Shown here: positions 1 to 9,400 of the stretch, piece after piece
Layout of the letters: every line of letters begins with the position of its first letter
Position numbering within the stretch: position 1 is the first letter of the stretch
Origin: Apoda limacodes
Lineage: Eukaryota; Arthropoda; Insecta; Lepidoptera; Limacodidae
NCBI GenBank assembly: GCA_946406115.1
Contig: OX291548.1
Span: 7,490,373 to 7,554,372 of the forward strand
Direction of reading: 5' to 3'
DNA length: 64,000 nt
The notes under the pieces: model-generated
Database searches by the model: none
Told to the model about the DNA's origin: nothing
What the model saw: the letters and a program-made list of their open reading frames with translations, nothing else
Program-made: the position numbers and the translations under genes

Positions 1-308
1 GATAGAAATAAATGCAAATTTATTCAATGTAGGTATATAACTGAATATAACTATATATGCATGTTTGACCTGTATTTGCAATTGGTAAATTAGATTTTAA
101 TGATAGGTGAAAACATTCCACTCCTTGCAGAAACAATCATAATCATCAATCTATTCTACACCCTATACCTCTCTGCCTATTGAAATATCAATATTGTTAA
201 TATTTTTATCATTGTTTGGTTAATAACTGCGTTACTTTATGATTAGATAGACGGAGAAGTAAGAAATAAATTGCAGGAATAGTGACACATATAAATATAT
301 TTTTTTAG

Positions 309-497
309 ATTTTTTGAAAGAAAAACTTGATAACTACGTAGCAGAGAAGTTACCCAAAGTCAAAGTGCTTCGGATAAAAAAACGCAGCGGTCTGATAACG
401 GCGCGATTGACGGGAGCCAGACAAGCTACCGCCGACGTCCTTATTTTCCTTGACTCGCACACAGAGGCCAATGTTAACTGGCTGCCTCCACTGCTAG
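309..497 (+). CDS. GALNT10-like exon a: catalytic GT-A half with DxH motif
   Basis: Acceptor TTTTTTAG ends at 308 and donor GTAAGT starts at 498. The exon starts with two bases of a split codon and ends with one (phase 1). It encodes the end of the GT-A half, including [20 protein letters not shown] and then DSH, the metal- and UDP-binding DxH. A TTG at 314 is internal to the exon, not a start codon. Confidence 0.92.
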
Positions 498-3400
498 GTA
501 AGTGTCAAAGAATACATCTCTCTGATAATACATGTTAAGGCCGGCGCTCACTAAGACGGCACAGCACAACATGGTAAAGGATTTGATTCACAACAATTTC
601 ATTATAATACTCTTAGCACTTGTTTTTCATCAATATGGTTTTAAAAATATAACAGGTTTCACAAAATTAAGAGGTTTGGGCATACCGCGGGAGGCTTTAG
701 CAGGCCGTATCCGTTGGAATACGAAGCATAGTAGAGAGAGGACACGGACATGTCGTATTCAAAAAGGTAGACTTAGCCAGTGCGCAAACCAAAGCTTATT
801 AACATAGGTTGCACTATATCCTGCGGCATTCTACGGCGCTGCAGTTATTCTTCGGTATGCCTCAGCGTATCCCTCGGAATCCCAAAAAATATTTAGGCTC
901 GTGCTCTTGTCAGTGAGACGTGCGTCGTCGGCTATTAGGAGACATCAATATCTCTAGCCATGATATTCAAAAATACTTATTAAATTATATTAGAGACGTA
1001 ACAGATATTGATACGACGTTAATTCAAAACTTTTGGAAAAACATGATACATAGTAATGAATGATATTTACACCCACATCTTAATATTAATCTTTACCGAC
1101 TTAAATATAGTTCTGCATGCATGACTTTAAAATAACAAATTATTTTAATGTATAAATAAAAAAATAAAAATTACCAAGAATAATTACAATAAATTCTTTA
1201 TAAGTTTTTTAACATTTTATTAATCGTACCTTCTTTTTTTACTTTTAGAACCGATAGCTCTAAACTATCGCACGGTTGTATGTCCATTTATTGACGTGGT
1301 GGCGTACGACACGTTGGAATACCGTGCGCAGGACGAAGGGGCGAGGGGAGCTTTTGACTGGGAGTTCTTTTACAAGAGGCTGCCTGTCTTACCCAAAGAC
1401 GAAAAAAATATGCCTGAACCTTTCGAGTGAGTTTATTTTGTATTTTAAGTTGTCTTATCTTAATGTTTTGAGTGTAGTAAACGAACCATTGCAACACTAA
1501 CAAGAAAAACGTTGTTTTACATCTTAAATAATAGAAAACACTTAAACAATGTATTTAAAAATATAATATAACGCATCGATTCTGACGCTCTGGTAGATAA
1601 AACTAAACCAACTCAGGTCTTAGATTCAACTCCTAATAATTAAATACAATCCTGACTAATATGTGAAAATCTATTTCTTATTGCTTAGTGTCGCAACAGA
1701 GCAATCAATTGAGCGGATTTTTAGTACAGAGACTTTTAAAGGACGCAGAAAGACATAGGCTTTTTATCCCAAAAAATTTTAGTGCCCCAAAAATAACTGT
1801 AACCGTATTCCATGTCAACATACTAAAGTTACGTCTATGGCTTGCTTTAGCCAACTTTCTAAGTATAATTAAGGACATGCCGTTAAAATCCTACGTCGAT
1901 AATCTAATCTAACTAATTAAGTGTGGGTAAAGCCGCAGTCAAAAGTAAGTATTATTATAAAGAGGTATAGTTTGTTTGTTGTATGTATGTATGTAGGGGG
2001 TAATTTTTTGCAACTACTGAACACTGAACACTATTCTTGAGTTAAAGTTTGAACATTTCCGATATATAGGTAATACGATATTTGTAGTATGAAACTATGA
2101 AGTATTTCAGCGTCCTTAGAGAATTCATAGTTTTCTGAAAGTATTGAAAAGGTTACTGCATAAAAATAGAAATACTTTATTTTTTAGATTACATTAGGAT
2201 GAAGTTGCCGGAAAAGCTAGTAATCAAAATAAACCTAAATAACAATTAAAAATCTTTCAGGAGTCCAGTGATGGCGGGAGGTCTATTTGCCATATCAAGC
2301 AAATTCTTTTGGGAGTTGGGAGGATATGATCCAGGATTGGACATTTGGGGAGGGGAGCAATATGAACTCAGTTTTAAGGTCGATTTGGGTTTATATTTTT
2401 TACCATAGATAATATAAACCAGTGTTTTTCAATCTTCTTGAATACGCGACCCCTTCACAAATAAAAAAAATGGCCAGCCCCTCGGACAGTAATTAAACTA
2501 AATTCAAATTCAAATTCAATTTATTCAGTTTAGGCTACAATAATTGAGCACTTATGAATGTCACTACGCCATCGGTTCGTAAGTCTACAGGGCGGGAGAC
2601 CTTGTACTGAGAAGAACCGGCAAGAAACTCAGCAAGGGCATTTCTTTTCTCCCTTTCTCTTACAGCGTCCAATTAAAATATTGGAAAATGCCCTCCCTAT
2701 CATAAAAGGACACTTTCCATTACAAACATAAAAAAACATGAAATATAAAGCACAAGCACAATATAAAAAAGTATCTAATATAAACAAAAGACAGTTTATG
2801 TATTCATCACTAAGAAATAATCAATGTCTTACAGTATTAATAAACAAAACAAAAAAGTAAGACTAAATACTAAGAATACAAAGAAGTTTAGAGCAGACCA
2901 GCCTCCACAGGCGGCACCCGTTCACGAGTATGACATATGAATCAGCCATCGCTTCGCTCAACCATGTTTTAGGGAACGTAACGACCCAACGACTATGTCA
3001 ATGACCTTAAAGACAACATCTTTAATTATTTTTTTTCCATTGACACTATACCAAGTGATCTTCTATAATAAGTACCTGTTTCCATAAAGACAACACAAAA
3101 CAGCAATGCGACCTTAAAACTTAAAAATGATTCCCTGCGTGTAACGAAATCAGTATAATTGCAACCTTCTTTAAAAGAATAAGCATTTTTGACTACCTAA
3201 GTACAGTTCAACAAACTTTTCTAACCCATGTTCTGTTGCTAGTGTCACGTAAGTTCACAGCATTTTATAATGGCGACTGTAGTTTTGATGTTTGGCCACC
3301 GCACCGGATCAGAAAAGTTGGTGCACTAGTTAGGCACCACAGGCAATACTCAAAAAGAAATAGTAGATTGTATCACAAGGCATCAAATAATATTTTTACG

Positions 3401-6400
3401 GCGAGGGCGCTATTTTGAATCCAGAGTGGAGCGAAGGATTCTAGAGTAGAATCCTGAGCATAGCAAGGGATTATAAGGTAGAGTCCGAAGCGCAGCGAGG
3501 GATTCAAAGGACGGCGCACGAGATAAAATAATTTTGGGACCGAGTGATACACTCTACTTTTTATCACTCTCTATGAGAACAGAGGTAAGTGTAACTTATA
3601 AATAAGAATAGTACATTTCTTTATTTTATTATCACCACTTCAGGAATTTTTTATAAAATTATTACATAAATACGAATTTGAGTAAACAATTATAATGGCA
3701 GAATACATTTTACGCGGTTTTTACTTTTTCACAAACTTTTTTTTTTATTTAATATACAGCTAGTTCATACAATGTTTTTGATCAATCTCTATAATTCACA
3801 TTCCAAATTGAAATCATTTTCCGTCTATAGGGATTCAAAGTGCAACTTTAATCCCTGTTTACGAAGAACATACTACCTCATTTCTTAATAGATGTGATAA
3901 AAACAAATATAATTACGTAGGTAATGTCAAAATTACAGCCGAATTGAAATTTAGCGTCGAAAATTACCAAAATCTTAACTTGTTTCTTGCGGCATGCTGG
4001 GATAAAAGATAATTCTCTTTAGGATAAAGAGAAAATTGTATTATTCAGAGCTAAAACCAGAAGCTTAAGATATATTAGTGCCATTCCCCCACATTCTACC
4101 TACATGTGAACTAATATTCTCTTTGATGGTAATAACAAAAATTAAGAAAAGAAATAGCAACTAATTAAAAATTGCTTTTTACTAGCTTGCGACAACGGTC
4201 GCGACCCATCGGTTGAAAAACACTGATTTTTACCATTACCACTCTACCTTGAAATATAACCAACTCGCATAAATTTTTTCCACTTTTGTTCCTTGATTAA
4301 CAATTAATTTATCATAGGTATGGCAGTGCGGTGGCCGCATGCTAGACGCACCGTGTTCCCGGGTTGGACATATTTACCGCAAATTTGCACCCTTTCCAAA
4401 TCCAGGTCATGGAGACTTTGTCGCTAAGGTAATAAGGTATCTGCTTATACGCTAGGTTTTAATGACGTCAAACTTTGGGTTGAATTAAGAAAAAAAATTA
4501 TTCTGGAACTGGTTCTTCTTATACTACTTATGAACATACTAATTTTTTTTATCCTTCTAAGCATTCCGCTACAGACGCCATTTCGGCAATATGTCCACAA
4601 AAAAGATGTGTTCTGAGTGGGTTGGGACGAAAAACGTTTCTATTTAAAATTAAAGATAAAGTTTACTATTGGAAAGGTTCTGAACATTATTTGTAGATAA
4701 TAATATTTTAAAGCAATTATCTACTCTAACTTAGGCTTCTTGTTAGCTCCGCCGAACTCAAATTGCCAACTACAAATATGGCAAAAAAACACCAATCCGA
4801 TTCCATCTTCGTTTTTACACGTCAAAGCACTTAGTGGGTTTTCGTTTCTTTATTTTAATTATCCTCGACTATAACTTATGTTTGTTGTAGTTGAGGGTAA
4901 ACGCCGTATATATGGTTTTTCATATAAAATTGATTTGTATTTTGATTTTTAAAAAAAAGACCTTAAAATTATGTGCTCGCGGTTTTTGGATTCATGAGAT
5001 TTTGCTAAGCTTAAAAATATAAAAAAATAATGGCTTATCAGAATGACATAAAACCAAAAACGGCGAGCCGTTAATCTTTTTTAAAAAAAATGTAAAGATA
5101 AATTTAGGGAATGTTACGAAACGCACAGCGGTGACGGGCGTAGGCTAACTTCCTCAATTGCTAAAACGAAGCTACGACAACGAAGCGCCGTAGAAATTAG
5201 ACAACCGTATGGTAGCTAGCTACTAGACTAGGCCACTGACGTGTTTATAGTGGACTGTATGTTGTGGCGACCGTATTGCGGGCCGGACGGGTGAAGCCGG
5301 GTGACGCACTTGTGAACCGCTGACCACGAAGATTTCTTCAGAGCGAAATAATAGCCGAAGTGAAGCGGAGTATTCTTATGAAGAATTTATTTACACTTTT
5401 ACACTAGCACTTATTTTACGCTTAATTTCTAGCAGGGTTTCTTCCTTTTTTCTAGCAGCGTTTCTTTCTTGAACCTTCACTCTTCAATTGAGCACTTATA
5501 TTTTCTTGCAGAGTTTCTTTCTTGATTATTGGTTCTTCCTTTCTTGATTTCTTGCTGCGAACTGCGACGATTTTTTTTTTTTTTTTTCTGAGCTGACTAT
5601 GCAGTTGGCTGTTGCAGCCATTACTGCTTCACCGGGCTTTTGGGGCGAGACTCTGAAGGAGCCTCAGCCCATATAGCGCCCAACTCTCAAGGGCTCCCCG
5701 CGGGGGAAGCCTCGGCTTGGGTTGTCGCTCTCGGGGGCGTCCCTTCGACCGGCGTGAGTCTCGAACCCGAAGGTGAGTCACCGCCAGGAGGGGAGTTCCC
5801 CGGTACGGTTGCGATTGAGTGGGGGCGAGAAGCGCCCCGGCACTCTTTGATACCTAGTGTATCCTTGTGGGCGCCGACGAACCCGGGGACGTCGGCGTCG
5901 TGTTTGGAGGGAGGCCCTATTCGGGGAGGTCGTAGAGACTAATCTCGCTATCCGGACAGCGAGATCGTCATCTGGGGCCGACGCGACGACGAATGCCGGA
6001 TCGTTCGAGTTTTAAACTGTTTCAAACAAAGCGGCAGGCCATAAAATTAGCGTTACAGTTGTAAACTATAGCTAGACTACTCTTACAATGCTTGCTATCT
6101 TTGTCTACAACTCGTTTGTATGGAGAAAGATGTTTCGTTGATTTATAATATTAAAATGAATTTTCTCCGTATAATATTTATTTCCTACTTATAGATATTA
6201 ATTTTTTTTGAACGTTATGAAAAAGAATTTATACAAATATATCAAAAACTGTGGCTTTAAGAGCCAAAAATGTAAAGGGCGTCTCGCTAGCGTATTGCTA
6301 ATATTTTCAAAATTCACACCCGGCCTAGTAGCTGCTCCACGGCGAAGTGCGCGGGAGTTTGTTGAGCTAAGCAAAGGGTTAAGAGCGTAATCTTCAACGT

Positions 6401-9400
6401 ATTGCTTATTTTTTAAAAATTCACGCTTTTACTTTTCATACAAATTTTACACTGATAGATTTTAACTAAATTTTAACTAAACATTATTGATATTTTTCTA
6501 CGTTATACAATTGTTAAGAATTTACTTGCAATTACAATTTACGCTACTAATTTTTAACTCAACTCTGCTTGAGAACATAACACATCTTACATATAAAAAC
6601 ATTTATCTTATAAATTTTGCCTAACTACTATTTTACATCGTATCTATTATTTTTTGACAATCCTAATCCTTACTGATATTACCTATAGTTACTTAGTTTA
6701 CACGAGATATTATTTACGATCCTAAAATACATGCGCTTCCTAACAGTAAGCTACTTCTATGTAATTCCTTATGTATTTTACTTAACCTTTTTACATGAAA
6801 TGTACATAGTTGAGTGAGCCTTATCTTTATATACTTTATTTTACATTGAAATGTCATACTCTTAACCTGGGCTGTTGTGACTTTATTTTTCATCACTTAC
6901 AACTTACTATTTTATGTCTATTTATTTCTCAGCTTACTTACAAAAATCTTCCAAATTACTAAGAAGTTGCTATATACGCTGTTTGAGTGTTACCTTTTGT
7001 GTCAAAATGAGACTTTATTGAATAAAAATCCTTATTCTAAATTATTTACATTTTTGTCCTATGTGTGATAAATCTATTTAGGTATTTCGTGTGGTCCGTC
7101 GCTAACAGGGAACATCAGGGATTATGTAAAAAACTTATTTTGTATGAAAATAATCTGGCGCGTTTACCCTTAAGTAAATTAATCTCGGATTGATTGGATC
7201 TGTGACAGATTAAACGATTATCAGGGGTAGAAATCCAAAAAAACTAAGAAACTTCGAAGCGCATTTACTTTTAGTGCCAAGTACCTACTTGATCGTAAAT
7301 GACACAACAACCGATAATTATTCAATTTTATGACCGATTAAAAACGATGCTTACAACCGGATACGAGGGATCCAGAAAGTAACAGTTTAAAAGTTAAAGA
7401 CCACCTGTGCACCATCAATACTTAATGAATTTCTAAATGAGAAAATCAATCTCAATGATGCAAGATAGTGGGCCGCGTGAACCATAATAAAAAGATACGT
7501 GATTTTTCAACTACGACTATGTTATTCCTAAAAAAATTACTCAATATTTCTGTGGATAATTTTGAGATAAATCTTTTGTATCATGGAACGATTTGGTACC
7601 CAGATATTTGCGTAAAACCATTTTTGACAACATTTTGTAAAATTGGCGGCTGATGCTTGAATAAAATAGAGTATATGATGAAACAATTGCAACTGTGATG
7701 TTTTTTTCCCTATTTAAACCAAAAACTAAAATTATTAATTATCTTTCATTAACTGTAATTATTTGTCATTAACGCTTTTAAAATAATGAGTATTGTTTGT
7801 TTAAATATTTATTACATATTATGACAAAAGGCGTTATTTTAAGCCTTCGCTTAAAAAAATCTAACAGTCGAGCTTAACAAAGTCTGCCTGTTCTGAGTAT
7901 GGTCTAAGCCTCCTTTCTCTAAGGAGGGACCTGTTTCCCTGTAGTGGGGACAACCAAAGCTGAGGCATATTGTGATAAATGACAATTGATTCAGAATTAC
8001 AGACGAGTAGCGGACGTATGGATGGACGAATACGCGGAATACCTATACGAGCGTCGGCCGCACTATCGCGCTGTCTCCCCAGGGGACATCTCACATCAGA
8101 AACACCTCCGGGAGGCGCTCAAATGCAAGTCCTTCAAGTGGTTTATCACACAGGTATCTATACAATACTACCATTTGTAGGAAAATATAGTGATTTTGAG
8201 GTTTATAGGTATTTGGATCTTGATATATGGACTGTACTCAGGGATAATTAGGTCTTATTGACTATTCATACACGAAGAAAAAGTAAAAAGGAAATTTAGA
8301 CTTTTATTTCTTCCAACCATCAATTAATTGTATTATTGTTCTAAAATGCAAGCAGAGAACGAAACATTTATAGTAATATTAAACCTGTGCAGGAAATTTG
8401 TATGAGAATCAATGATATCACCGTTTCTAGTGCGCATGCGCTATATGGTTGACCGCTATTCGTGTAAAAACGACTCAGTCTATAGCGCACGCGCAAATTG
8501 GAATTGACAACGGACAGCGGTGATCGATGCATACAATATCCACGTAAATTAATTTTTTTGTTTAAGAAATCTAAATAAAACTATTTATTGTTCCTGGGCA
8601 AGATTAAAATTTTTGTTGTGCTGATTGTGAAGTGAAATAATTGTGATTACAGAGGACCTACATACATAGGTAGGCCAAAAGGTTGAATTTCAGACACTTA
8701 ACTTTTTCTTTCGTTAGATTTACTTACAACTAGTTCTATAAATTAGGTACTGACTAAAGTAGGTAAACGACAAGATATTCCAATGGTCAATTTGGTTAAC
8801 AAACTTAGGTAAGTCCTATACTTGAATTTCTTCAGGGTTTAACGTAAGTATTTTGACTTTGTATACACTGCGTACGAATCAGTCCCAAATAAGTGAGTCC
8901 TCACAAGTTTTTAATTCAATATAGTGAAAGGATTACAAAATTTAAGTTATTAATTTGAGTGTTTTTGCAGGTGGCGTTCGATTTGCCGGCCAAATATCCT
9001 CCCGTCGAGCCGGCACCATACGGTGAAGGGCATGTAAGTACAGTTAAAAATTGAACAGAAACGGAGGTAACGATAGACGATGGTGGTGTTTGAACTTTGT
9101 TAGTCTGGCGTATCGGTAGAAATGTGATCGGTAGAAAAGCCAGCGCCATTACACAGCGCCGCGAGGGTTTTATGATTTGTTGATTTTTATACTACTTCAA
9201 TTTTGCGCCTAAATAGTTACCCGTAATTTAATCAATGGAACTTTAATGCCAATATAGATATGTGATAATTTTATGTTAAGATCTCGTTCAATGGCTGTTC
9301 TGTTGGCAAATGGCTCAACGTATCTTTAACAAACATTTATTTGAATGCTTGCTGCAGCTCCTATGTCATATGTATCTGCAAAATCGTAAGCAATCCACGG

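Larger units (their letters stand above)
2420..4225. mobile_element. Degenerate hAT-like DNA element (TIR-bounded, carries nested repeats)
   Basis: The left end reads CAGTGTTTTTCAAT; the right end, on the other strand, reads CAGTGTTTTTCAACC followed by GGGTCGCGACC, the terminal pattern of hAT elements. Flanking 8-mers (2412-2419 and 4226-4233) match at five of eight bases, as expected for an eroded hAT target duplication. No transposase frame remains. It fills most of the intron 2379-4317 and holds the dispersed repeat at 2505-2700 and the block at 3410-3575. Confidence 0.55.

Noticed and set aside
314..538. Reading the 314 TTG as the start of a small protein
   Set aside because: The frame is the inside of a GALNT exon with a clear acceptor at 307-308 and donor at 498; the bases after 497 are intron.
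1688..1912. 74-codon frame in a GALNT intron
   Set aside because: The flanking exons join in phase without it and its sequence has no family match.
5640..5942. 100-codon + strand frame
   Set aside because: It is antisense to a retroelement 3' end found three times in the window; it has no domain and is GC-rich only because the repeat is.
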